A stretch of DNA of 64,000 bases, taken from the NCBI GenBank assembly GCA_014529385.2, contig CM043966.1, positions 95,698,087 through 95,762,086 on the forward strand. The letters are read 5' to 3'. Of the stretch, positions 31,577-42,200 are shown in pieces. Both the position numbers and the translations under genes were made by a program. Source of the DNA: Adiantum capillus-veneris (lineage: Eukaryota > Streptophyta > Polypodiopsida > Polypodiales > Pteridaceae). Numbering within the stretch: the first letter of the stretch is position 1; each line of letters starts with the position of its first letter. The notes under the pieces were generated by a model. That model saw only the letters and a program-made list of their open reading frames with translations. It ran no database searches and was not told the origin of the DNA.

Positions 31577-33009
31577 AACACAAACACAGATACATATGTA
31601 CATACACGCACACGCACACAAGAGGCACCACATACTTAACTAGGTATGATCGGGGACAGGGGACCACCAGTCCCCCCCACCCGGCCCAGCGGTCCCTTGC
31701 CCCCAATCGTACCTAGCTAGGTATGCGGCGCCTCTCTCACAAATGCTCATGATGTTGAAGTAAGTCACAATGTAGGAATTATTTTCTAGTGCGGCCGCCA
31801 CCTTGCTCAAAAAATCACACCGTATTTGGGCAGATGGTGGCCATATTCAAGGTAGTCTTGGAGGTATCCTGAAAGAGAATGATGGTATTAAACTCAGCCA
31901 CATTTGGCCCGTCTTCCAAGCACTCGGGAACATTGCCTTTGCCTACTCCTACTCCATGATCCTCATTGAAATCCAGGTAATTCTCTATGCCAGAGATCTA
32001 ATGCTGAATGTGTGCACAGACGGCCGCACATCATGGGGCTAACTACCAAACATTTTCAAGGTGTATACACAAACATCCCCATTTCGTGGGATCACTAATA
32101 ACAACATGTTTACAACAGGATACCATCCAATCTCCTTCGGAGAGTCGAACTATGAAGAAGGCAAACCTCATGGGCGTTTCCATAACCACTGTCTTTTATT
32201 TGCTGTGTGGTGGCATCGGTTATGCTGTCTTTGGAGATGTTGCTCCTGGCAACCTTCTCACAGACTTTGGTTTTTATGAACCTTACTGGCTTGTCGACAT
32301 TGCAAATGTCTGTGTTGTTGTACACCTTGTGGGAGCTTACCAGGTGTGTGTGTGTGTTTGTATGTATCTACATATATAAATATGCATATACATATACATA
32401 TCCACATACATATATGCATACACAAACGTATGCATATACGTATACAGAGACATACATAGACATCTACATAGCATGTACATACACCTACACACATATCTCT
32501 GTGTTTTCATATGCATATGACATTTATGCACCAATTGAAGCTCCTTGTGCTCAACCACTTATGCCAACTCTCGTTTCCAGGTATTTTGTCAACCACTCTT
32601 TGCATTTGTGGAGGAGTGGATATCTGTTACTTTTCCTAAAACCCCCTTGGCCCATAAGCATTTCTCACTATTGATCGCTTCCAACGGGCTCACATACCGC
32701 ATCAACATCTTTCGACTCATATGGCGAACTTCCTTCGTGATCTTCACTACCCTTGCCGCCATGCTGCTTCCATTCTTCAACGACATTCTCGGCATACTGG
32801 GAGCCTTGGCGTTCTGGCCTCTCACAGTGTACTTCCCTGTTGAAATGCACATTGCCAATACAAAGACAGCAAGATGGAGTCTCAAATGGTTGCTTCTTGA
32901 AGTACTGAGCCTGTTTTGCCTATTAATATCCTTAGCAGCTCTTGCTGGATCCATGGAGGGCGTGGTAAAAGATCTTATGAAATATAAGCCCTTCCAGAAA
33001 CAATCCTAA
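28251..33009 (+). CDS. Amino acid permease, seven exons
   Basis: Exons inferred from GT-AG sites with matching phase: 28251-28413, 30045-30284, 30574-30667, 31281-31498, 31834-31976, 32119-32343 and 32581-33009. They total 1,512 bases, or 503 residues. The product belongs to the plant amino acid permease (AAP) branch of the amino acid/auxin permease family: a multi-pass membrane symporter that brings amino acids into cells with protons. Signature stretches are GTFWTASAHIVTAVIGSGVL, LSLSWSMAKLGWLAGP, NTKFCAVIQYTILVGTAIGY, FQALGNIAFAYSYSMILIEI and GAYQVFCQPLFAFVEEW. The length is near the usual 470-490 with a longer hydrophilic N-terminus. No stop or frameshift was found, so it is probably functional. 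Substrate preference cannot be read from sequence. Confidence 0.93.
29152..29393. mobile_element. MITE-like palindromic element, intron 1 copy
   Basis: An imperfect palindrome with arms containing CATCATGAGCTT, AGGCACCGCATACC and the self-complementary TACCTAGCTAGGTA (29242-29255 and 29317-29330). The centre is GC-rich and itself inverted (GGGGGCGGGGGACC against GGTCCCCTGCCCCC). It has no coding capacity. Ends approach CACAATAAxTT. Such structures are typical of non-autonomous DNA elements, and they form strong RNA hairpins inside an intron. Confidence 0.75.
30864..31122. mobile_element. MITE-like element, intron 3 copy with internal duplication
   Basis: Same family as the intron 1 copy, in the opposite orientation. 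It has CACAATAATTCCCACATTG at the left end and AAATTTATTGTG at the right. The GC-rich centre is missing: the palindrome TACCTAGCTAGGTA (30927-30940) is followed directly by the right arm. The right arm occurs twice head to tail (30943-31032 and 31033-31122, a 90-base unit with few differences). Confidence 0.75.
31619..31785. mobile_element. MITE-like element, intron 4 copy
   Basis: Third copy. The left arm is decayed (TACTTAACTAGGTA), followed by a GC-rich centre, then TACCTAGCTAGGTA at 31710-31723 and GCTCATGATGTTGAAG. It begins next to a (CT)n-(CA)n microsatellite (31506-31590), so its left end is eroded. It lies within 50 bases of the exon 5 acceptor. Confidence 0.7.
32344..32510. repeat. 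Microsatellite-filled intron 6
   Basis: Starts with (GT)n at the donor (32344-32357) and continues with CATA/TACA-type repeats to about 32510. No gene. The donor GT is embedded in the GT repeat, so the exact splice position was fixed by protein homology and reading phase. Confidence 0.7.
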
Positions 33010-33260
33010 GTAATCGAGTCGTCATCCTTTCAGCCACCTGCAAAAGAAAAACAGTTTTGAGGATTCTTCAGCACTTGGCATGATCAACTTATGCTGATAA
33101 ACAAAACTTATTCTATACTTGGTATAGAATGTAAGTTCTGAAGAGGAGTATTCAAAGCTCATGCGCCACTCGTCTTTTACTCTTCAAGTGTAACCACAAC
33201 TCTGAATTACATTAGTGGCACTTCATAGTTCCAATCATATTTGCACTTCTAAAAGGAATT
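33010..33260 (+). other. Permease 3' flank
   Basis: A non-coding region after the stop codon. No perfect AATAAA was seen; GATAAACAAAA near 33096 is a weak candidate. A short (CT)n tract at 33271-33294 marks the end of recognisable gene-associated sequence. Confidence 0.4.
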
Positions 33261-33714
33261 TATTTAAGGCATCTCTCTCTCCCTCTCTCTCTCCAAAAAA
33301 AGTAGGGCTTGATCTCTTAGAATAACTAGACCGGTAGTGACAAAACCCCCTATGATATAACAGGATAACAAAGCCGAAGGGGAAAAACTACCATTGATAC
33401 ATAGAATAAAGATAGGCAGATACATCAGGAGCTGGAGATAAGGGAGCAAGGGAAGAATGCAGAAGAGAGCTATAGCAGCAATTAAACAGGCCCTTAGTGT
33501 TGGAGCTTGGCACTCACAAGCAGAGAATCTCCAACACCAGACTCCAAATCTTCAAAGCCCCTCCACCACAAAGCAGCCCTGTATCAAAAGATCCAAGAGA
33601 CCACAAGAGAGAAACAAACAACAAAACCATACACAAGAAACAAGAACACACAAAAAAAGGCCTATATGAAAGGAGTTGAAGAACGGGGTGGTAGTATCTT
33701 GCTACTGTGCTCAC

Positions 33715-34603
33715 TCACATGTATGTCAAGTGCAATACCCTTGCAAAAGAAAAACAAGTCGGGTCACAGGAACCAAGACATGATCTAACCACACCAGAAT
33801 TTGTTCGGCATCAGAGATGCGGCTTGAAACCTTCCTTTCCTTCAAAAACCTAAAGAACAGACCAGAGAAATCTAAAGATGATCAGCATCAGAGTTGCATT
33901 TGAAACCTGCCTTTCGCACAAAAGGCAAGACCAGATACAAGACGATTTAGCAAAGGTTGTAGCTTCTTTAGGCCAATTTGGATCACGAGGCTATGACGAT
34001 GTTTCATCATTTGCGAACACATGAGATCAACAAGAACAAGCTTATACGGCTGACTTTAGCCATTCAATCAGGTTTCTCTGGTCCATTCTTGAAGGCAAGT
34101 TTCAAAAACATTAAGAATGGACAACAGAAACCTGATTGAATGGCTAAAGTCATTCGTATAAGCTTGTTCTTGTTGATTTGTGTTGGCAAAGAATCAAACG
34201 TCGTCGGAAGCACCATAATTTGCTTGCAATTAGCTTCTGGTAGTATTGAGTCTTCAAGCTCTTGACCTCCTTCTTGGAGCTAAAGGTGTCCTGTTAATGT
34301 GCATATGTCTGCTTTTGCCTCTGCTAAAATTATACCCTATCTGGTCCTACTTTTGCCTCTCCTAGATCATCCCATATCTGATCCTGCCTTTCTTGCAAAA
34401 GGAAAGGCAGGTTTCAAGTCGCAACTCTGATGTTGATCATCTTTAGGTTTCTCTGGTCCGTTTTTTAGGGTTTTGAAGGAAAGGCAGGTTTCAAGCCGTA
34501 CCTCTGATGCTCAATAAATCCTTATGTGGTTAAATCATGTCTTGGTTCCTGTGACACCACTTGTTTTTCTTTTCAAGGGTACTACACTTCACATATATGT
34601 CAA
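33715..34603. mobile_element. Long foldback (inverted-repeat) element
   Basis: The left arm (33715 to about 34086) is repeated in reverse complement on the right (about 34118-34603). Inner arms 34026-34086 and 34118-34178 pair almost perfectly around a short loop. Outer blocks pair as well: AAAAACAAGT near 33750 with ACTTGTTTTT near 34559, and GGCTTGAAACCTTCC near 33822 with its complement near 34480. About 190 bases around 34190-34370 are only on the right. No ORF matches a transposase. It could be a foldback transposon or an inverted duplication that makes small RNAs. Confidence 0.75.
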
Positions 34604-35280
34604 TGAGCAAAATGACAAGGATGATGTTGGCAGTACTACTTTATTTCATTGATCAATATTCGAAGTTACACCTAGCAAAAAGCACACATTCTTCTTGTGA
34701 ATCATCCATAGAGTCCCAATCTACGTCTAATGGTACCTTGCCTCTCTTTCATTGGCACTGATCCCAAAGACCTAAAAGCGACCCTCAAAATCACGTATTT
34801 ATTTTTGTAAATGCTAAAAGCACTAAATGCAAAAAACCCTGTATGTATGCTGCCACATCGACTATTCATACTGCCATGTCGGCACTTGCCGTGTATTCTC
34901 GCAATCTACGCTAAGAATCGTGTGTCAAGATTAGCAGACAGATGCGTTGTGTCTTGGGTCTCCCAATTCGGTTCTAATTTGGCTTGACTCTTCCCAACTC
35001 TCTTCATGTCTGGTACGGGTATGCCACGTCCTCCCTTGGGGCCGCGGGCAGGGGGGGGGGGAGGGGGGGGGGCGTGCTCTACCAATATCTATGCAATGTT
35101 GATCTTCTTGTTGGCACTAAACTTGCATCTAGCCTCTTAAAATTAAAGGGTTGAAGCTTGTCAATCAAGCCCACAAATCAGCCCCACAATCAACTCCACA
35201 ATCAGAGTCTACAAGCCTATAAAGTTGCCATCTCTTTTCACTTTCAAATCAATGTAATGTTAGCTATCTTCTCAATTATA
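34604..35280. other. Gene-free region with G-rich tract
   Basis: No coding region is supported. A run of G interrupted by single A (about 35049-35073) could form a G-quadruplex. A CCTATAAAG near 35216 may be a promoter-like element, but nothing is attached to it except the LTR that starts at 35281. Confidence 0.4.
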
Positions 35281-35563
35281 TGTTGAGATGTCAAGCTCGG
35301 CATATAGTACTCCTGGATGACTACCATCGACTATCATCATCATTGAAGTGCCTTGGTGGATATGTATATCTTTGCCAATGATACTACAGTTGTACTTCAT
35401 CGAATTGGTCTACCTACTAGAGTGATGGCATACTTATCTACTCACTTCACTCACTAGCAATTTACACTACTAGTTTCCTTTTATGTTGTACTTTCCCTTA
35501 TGTTTTGTGGACCTATTACCTTGAGTTAGTGAAGAAGAAGAAGAACAGTCTTTTGTCTCCATC

Positions 35564-35605
<42 letters not shown>

Positions 35606-35652
35606 TGCGCGCTTGCAAGAGCTCAAGCTCTCTCCTTCTCTATCTCCTAGCA
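35281..35652 (+). repeat. 5' LTR of split copia element
   Basis: Begins TGTTGAGATGTCAAGCTC and ends CTCCTAGCA. It is followed by TGGTATCTGATC, a two-mismatch version of the initiator-Met tRNA primer site. The first 290 bases match 57177-57480 closely. A (GT)n tract lies at 35566-35601. Confidence 0.85.
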
Positions 35653-36245
35653 TGGTATCTGATCTTGGTTGTGTCTGAGGGCTTAGAGCAGCAAGCTGGA
35701 GTAGTAGAGAAAGCAGTTTTGGGTTTCTTCGAAGCCATTGTTAGACAATCTCCGATTGAGGTGCTTCCTTTTGGAGATTGTGCGTCTAAGGGTTCTATTC
35801 ATAATGTACAATCAAGTTTTCATTTCGGGCACGATTCGACCCTCATTTTGGAGTAAGAGTGCGTTCGCATGCAAAAATGCTAAGGTTTGATATTCTGCAG
35901 ATTTGCATATTGGAGGTGCAGAAAGCTTTGGTTTGGCTGCAGTGTGCACATATACTGCCTAGCACAGTGAAACATGTGTATGTATGCAAATTGTGGTTAC
36001 AAGTAGTAACTGACTATTTTTAGCGTGCTACTGAGAGTTTTGGTGAAGGGTCGGAACAAACATGTTGTCCAACAATGATGGGATTAACTAGATTGTCAAT
36101 GAGAAGCTGGACAAGAACAACTTTCATGCTTCGAAGTTTAGAATGACCAATTTCCTTATGGATAAAGGTTATTGAGACTACATAGATGGAGAGCAGAGAC
36201 AACATAGCCATTACCAGAGGAAGGTGCAAGTGCTGTGCAAATAAA
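35653..36245 (+). pseudogene. gag: Copia leader and gag start, truncated
   Basis: After the primer site there is an untranslated leader. A frame with stops follows, reading EKLDKNNFHASKFRMTNF and MDKGY-DYIDGEQ near 36100-36195, the standard start of copia gag. Two TAG/TGA stops interrupt it. Homology ends near 36245. The missing remainder probably lies at 54840-57176, which has the matching 3' LTR. Confidence 0.7.
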
Positions 36246-36249
36246 GACA

Positions 36250-37040
36250 TCTAAAAATTGGAACTAGGAAGCTCGGAAGGTGGAGTTACCAAGGAACGCA
36301 TTCCCAGGGGCGTGGAACACTGAAACGGCGTTCCGCCAGGGCTTGAATGCATGGAATGGCCCATAACATCTGGGCGTTCCGGATGGCATATTGGTATGGG
36401 AACGGCACTGTCAGAACGTGGTGGAACGGGCCGAAAAGGACAGAAACGGGCAGAGAGCTCCAATGGTAAAAAATGAGAAGAATTTTAAAAATTGTAGGCT
36501 TTGCAAACTGCATAACCCTTATAAAATGCACCCCCCTCACCCCTTTCCTTCACAATTGCAACAAGGCTCTCTCTCTCCCTTTCTCTCAAGCTCTACTCTT
36601 GCTCTCAAGGCTCAAGCTCTACGGTCTACCCTCAAGCTCTCAAGATGTCTCCCTCTTGCTCTCAAGCTCTCTCCCTTTCCCTCAAGCTCTCTCTCCCTTG
36701 TTCTCAAGGAGTGAAGCCTCTCTCTGAAGGTCTCTATGTCAAGCTCTCAAGGAGGCAAGACCTCTCTCTCAAACCCTCAAAGATCAAGCTCTCTTTCTTT
36801 CTTGGATAATCCATCTCCTTCTTGTACAACCCGCTCCGTTCATGTGGGAAACACTCAAAAGCTGAAAGGATGGTCGTGGTGGGATGAAGCGACTTTGGAG
36901 GGCACCTTGTCGGTGGCGAGAGGTGCTCGTGCGTGGGCATGCAAGATATTTTCTTACCACGTGGAAAGGGGGGCATGACAAAGTGAGGGCACACTTTCTT
37001 TGAGCGTCGAGACATGAGGTGAGATTTTTCACCAATGTAA
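36250..37040. other. Gene-free region with CTCAAG minisatellite
   Basis: No gene is supported. From about 36560 to 36800 there are many imperfect copies of CTCTCAAGCTCT. Frames in this region encode only Ser/Leu-rich repeats. The segment 36270-36470 contains several GGAACG/CGTTCC motifs but no ORF. Confidence 0.5.
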
Positions 37041-37223
37041 TGTGAGGAAAGCGACTATGGTTTATGGTAGTGCAGCAGAGCCATGAGTGCATCAGAAGAG
37101 AATAAGAGAGAAGAGGGGCTATGGTGGATGGTAGCGCAGCAGAGCCATGAGTACTGTAGAAGATAACGAGAGAGAAAAGGAGACAAGGTTGCACGATTGC
37201 ACACAATGAAAAGAGAGGTTACT
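37041..37223. repeat. LTR-like fragment (matches 53612-53727)
   Basis: TGTGAGGAAAGC...CTATGG opens a sequence that matches 53612-53727, including GCAGAGCCATGAGT and GCACACAATGAAAAGA. Here the first 65 bases are duplicated. At 53612 the copy sits beside a reverse-oriented primer site, so this is probably a piece of an LTR from a minus-strand element. It is cut at its right end by the chromovirus insertion. Confidence 0.6.
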
Positions 37224-37801
37224 TGTCATAAAATCTAATATCTAACCAATCCAAATGATTTTCTCATATTAAACTGATCACTTAATGTGGGAGAATAAAC
37301 GGGAACAAGTGTTAAGATATAGATATGTGCTTATAGATCTATCTAAGCACGGGGCCAATAGTAAAGGGGCCCAAATGGGAGATGGTCTATCAAGAGCAAG
37401 GCTAACCAATGGAGCATAAGACCTTAGGGTTAGCTTCATTGAAGACCTCCAATAATGTGTGTAAAAGTCCTTTGACCTTAGGTAAGCTAGGACTGAGCTT
37501 GAGGTGGGAACCCGGCCCAAACTCGAGGTGCTTGTCGTGCTTGAGGTGCTTGTCATGCTTGAGGTGCTTGATTAAGATGCTTGAGGTGCTTGACTGGCTC
37601 CATGATAGAGGTGCTTGACTTGGTGCATGATTAAGGTGCTTGAAGTGCCTTGAGAAGCTTGCCTGAGATGCTTGTGGGAACACCCCCTACTTCAAGTGCT
37701 TAGTCATGCTTGATGACTAAGGGGCTTGCTCATCCAAAATAAAAAAGATCCCTACAAGGAGGGGGGCGAGCCTACAAGGGGGGGGGGGGGGGATGAGAGA
37801 G

Positions 37802-37834
<33 letters not shown>

Positions 37835-38856
37835 AAGGGAAGCCCCAGCTTGAAGAAGCCACAAGGACACTTGTCAAGTTCCTCCTCATGTTGCCCTCAT
37901 GGTGTTCCTGAAACCTATTGGTTGGCCACCCAAGGGGTCCAATGATAATAAAGGATATTTAATTAATTGATTTTGCATTTATCAAGTCCTCTCTCTCAAA
38001 GGGGAAAGGGGGACACTTGTCCCAAGGCTATCCCTGTTGCTTGTAATGGCTCCTGCTTGTGATTGGCTAGGCCTGGAGGGGTCCAATGAGCTTCAAGCAT
38101 GAGCTACAAGGGGGGGTCGACCCAAGCAAGCTAGGGGGGTTCTTAGGGGGTATACTCACCCACACACACTCACAAACACTCTGATTTTGTACTATGCAAA
38201 GTGCAAGAGCTCTCTCTCTTTCTCCAAGCAAGTAGAGGTTGAGAGCTTACACCAACACTCTTGGCTATGGAGTGCAAATCCATCCAAGAGTCATGCTTCA
38301 ATGCTTGAGCTTGCCATCTATTTCTTCTTCATTACTCTATTATGTATGCTAGCACAAGAGTTATGATAAGTAAGGAACTAGCTCTTTCTCGTATGAAATG
38401 TTTCTTCTTCCTCTTCCCTACCCTCATTCCCTGCTAGCTCTCTCCACCTTCGAAGGTGTTTGAGGTCTTGGGACTGAGGCTTGGTATAGTTAAAGCTTTC
38501 TTCAAGTTTAGGTTATGCTATGATGGTGATGCATGAAGCTTTCCATCTTCATTGTTTCACCTAGGTCACAAGGAACACAAAGAATGTATTGTAACAAGTC
38601 TCTCTTTATGGGAGAAATCATAATACAAATGCCTATTGGAGGGGGGACCGGCTCCACATAAATCCGGTCCTCAACTATTGTCATGTTCTCTAAATTCTCT
38701 CTCTTGCAAAAGTATTGTCTATGCCAAGTTAACTAATTGCTATGATTATGTTGCTATCTTCAATTATGTCAACCCGCTATGCTCCCAAAATCATTTCTTG
38801 AAAGTACTCTCATTAAATTCCGCTACTCTCAAATTGAATAGGCAAATTCCATTACA
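37224..38856 (+). repeat. 5' LTR of chromovirus
   Basis: 1,633 bp. Contains a CTTGAGGTG-type minisatellite (about 37497-37640), a poly-G run (37779-37793) and an (AC)n tract of about 30 bases (37803-37832). A second copy lies at 44380-46026. Confidence 0.93.
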
Positions 38857-38857
38857 T

Positions 38858-38869
38858 TGGTATCAGAGC
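38858..38869 (+). promoter_or_regulatory. Primer binding site (initiator Met tRNA)
   Basis: TGGTATCAGAGC, one base after the 5' LTR. It matches the plant initiator methionine tRNA 3' end. Confidence 0.93.
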
Positions 38870-39228
38870 GTTTGGTTTCTCTTTTCTTGCTTAAGAAGAG
38901 AGGTCCTTAAGTAGCCTATAAATGGTTGATGTTGTTAATTATAATAGAGTAAGTGGAACTGGGATCTAATATCGGTTTTGTTAAGCCCACTATGTGGGGG
39001 ATGGTGCACACCTGGGGAGCTTTGGACTTAATAATGGAGTCTTTTTAGACTTGTCTACGGCTTTACCATTATTGAGCCATAAGAAGTCCGAAAGGAGCTA
39101 GCCCTTGGCAACTCTTCTATGTTAGACCTACTCCTCTACTCTCTATAATTAACCACTTTGAGCCGTGGGTGTAGATACTTAAGAGCCGATTTTCAAAGGC
39201 TAAGAGGAGTGGCAACTAAGGTTTTGTA

Positions 39229-42200
39229 TTGCCAAAGCATACACTAAGTATAAACATAAATTTTGTTAACATGGCTGACAATAATCAAGAGAGTAGAATG
39301 AACATTGATAGCTTTGATTTTGCACATGAAGGTGCTAATGATGATGCTCCCATGTTTGTGAATTATCTCGTCACTAGGTTGCAACAAGCTATGGGCAACC
39401 CTGCTTTGCAAGCCAAAGTTACTCAACAACTTTGTGCTTATGGAATTTCCCTTCCTCTCCCAGAGGAGAGAGAGCTTAGGAGGTCTCTTGAAGAGACCCC
39501 CAAAAGAAGACTCTCTCCCATTCGAGAGGAGGAATCCAAAGAGAAAGAAAGCAATGACAGTCTAAGTTCTTCTGAAGATGTGTCTCTAGGAAGACGGCGG
39601 TCTAGACGATCGCCTACTCCTCCCAAGAGGAAAAGAGCAACCCATAGTCCTTCTCCTCATCACTCTGAAAGGCAAGAGAGGAAACAAAGGAAGAAAAGGG
39701 CTAGGAAGAGGTCACCCTCTTCTCCTTCTTCTTCACCTTTCTCCTCTTCCGATGAAAGTTATGGCTATTCTCCTAGAGAATACAAGAGGGGAGGACATCG
39801 CAAATCATTTCCTGCATGGCGAAGGTCACAAAAGCTAAAGAAGTTCAAGGAGGGAGGAAAGAGTATCTCTTTTCTCACCTATGATGGCACCTTTGGTGCT
39901 ACCGACAAAGTGTTGGCCTTCATCCAGCAATTTGATGCGGCCTTTGGGGACGAGGGCTTCACAGAGTCCTCCAAGCTACGCCATGTAGCTATGCACTTCC
40001 AAAAATCAGCTCGTCAATGGTGGGCTAGCCTTCGTGGCAATGGAGAAGCCCCAAAGACATGGAAAACTCTACGAGTTTCCATCATGAAGCAATTTCTTCC
40101 AAGTGATACTAAAGATAAAGTTCTTACTGAATGGCGCGGCTTGAAGCTCCTCTCTCATGAGTCTATCAACAAGTATGTAGACAAGTTTTGGGATGTACAT
40201 CTCAAAGCTACTGTCTTTCAAAAGATAGACTTTGCCGAGAAAAGACAACAATTCTGTGCGGGATTACCTGAAGAGATGGCCGAATACATCAACTCTCAAC
40301 GGCCCGGTACTATTACCGAAGTAATCCACCACACCATGGTTGCTTCATGCATCAATTTCCATCAAGGGGCTAGACATAATGTCAAGCCCATGGAAAACAA
40401 AGATAAAAATGATGCAAAGGGAAAATCCAATGCTCAAAACAATCGGTCCAAGGAGAAGGGAGTTTACAAAGGTAAAAACAAACTCTCTCCTGAAGAGCTT
40501 GAAGCTTTTTGCAAGGACCATAAGTGTTTCAAGTGTGGGGAGCAAGGACATGGCTATCGTTCTTGCCCCATGAAGAATACTCGCAATGAGACTCCTAGGG
40601 CTTCCACCATCAAAGCTCCAAAAGAGGATGCTCATTGCAAAGGATCATCACTTTCCTATGCGTGGGGAAAGGTAAGAGAGCATGATGCCTTCAACTTGTT
40701 TGACCCAGGCTCTACTCTCAACTTCATATCAATAGAGTTGGCCACCAAGTTGGGCATTCAAGCTTTTGAGATGGGAGATATAGTAACAGCTGATGCAGCT
40801 TTCAAGGGACAACAAGCCTCCGTTACTCCCTTGATTGGGAAGTTGAGGCTTCATGTCCAAAGCTATGTCGACAAAGAAGACTTCTTCATCTCTCCTCTCC
40901 AACATCAGGATGTTATCCTAGGGGCACCATGGTTTGATCGCATGGCTGTCAACATGAAGTTCCCTGAAAGGAGAATTTACTTCACCTACAGGGGAAAGAA
41001 CATGTATATAGATGCTAGTGAGCGTGGTCGCACTATTCCACTTGTAAATCCTCTTTCTTTTGATAAATCCATGAAGAGCTCAGTTTCTGCGTACATGATT
41101 TATGTCAAAGAGTCTCTAAAAGCTAATAATATTTCATCAAATGAAAATGATAGGAATCAAGAAGAGTTAGACTTGTCTACTTTTCCAAAAGGATTCCAAG
41201 ATGTGTTCATCGATGATATCCCTATGGACCTACCTCCAAAACGAGGGGATGATGACCATCGTATTGAGCTCCTTCTAGGAAGCTCACCGCCTAACAAACC
41301 TCCTTATCGAGTCTCACAAGCTCAACAAGAGGAGATTATGAGGCAAGTACAGGAATTGGTAGAGAAAGGGATTGTGAGGCCTAGTTCCTCTCCTTTTTGT
41401 TCTCCAGTCCTTTTAGTGCAAAAGAAAGATGGTACATACCGTATGTGTGTGGACTATCGAGCACTAAACCATATCACTATCAAAAACAGATTTCTCGTGC
41501 CTCGGGTAGAAGATCTGTTTGATAAGCTACAAGGCTCTACCTACTTCAGTAGGATTGACCTTAAGAGTGGCTATCATCAAATAAGGATAGTGGATGAAGA
41601 TATCCTAAAGACCGCGTTTCGCACAACATTTGGTCTTAATGAATATCTAGTCATGCCTTTTGGCTTGACTAATGCACCAGCTACTTTCAATCGTCTCATG
41701 GAGAATTTTTTTAGATCATATCGTAAATTCACTGGAGTGTTCTTTGATGATATCATCATCTACTCCAAGTCTTTGGAGGAACATAAGCAATATCTCCAAG
41801 TGATTTTTCAAGCCTTGAGGGAGAACAAACTTTTTCTTAACCAAAAGAAAAGTGAATTCTTCCTTCAAGAGATTCAATATCTAGGTCATATTATCTCTCG
41901 CGATGGTATTCGTATGGATCCATCAAAGTTAGAGGTAATAAAATCATGGCCTAACCCAAGGAATCTACATGAGCTAAGAAGCTTTATTGGTATGTGTGCA
42001 TACTATAGACGCTTCATAGCAAAATTCTCTCAAGTAGCAGGACCACTACACGACTTAACAAAGAAGAACGTTAAGTTTGTATGGATTGCTAAGGAGAAAA
42101 ATGCTTTTGAAAAACTCAAAGAGAAGCTTAATTCCCAACCAGTCCTCATGCGTCCGGATCTCTCAAAGCCATTTGAGGTCCAATGTGATGCTTGTGGTGA

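Noticed and set aside
33000-33260. A further small gene after the permease
   Set aside because: No start with a credible frame; it reads as a 3' untranslated region.
33457-33788. Three overlapping short frames near the foldback
   Set aside because: Low complexity, on the edge of the inverted repeat, and not matched by any protein pattern.
36391-36978. Overlapping frames of 80-107 codons in a CT-rich region
   Set aside because: They follow the CTCAAG minisatellite; all frames show the same Ser/Leu-rich repeats.
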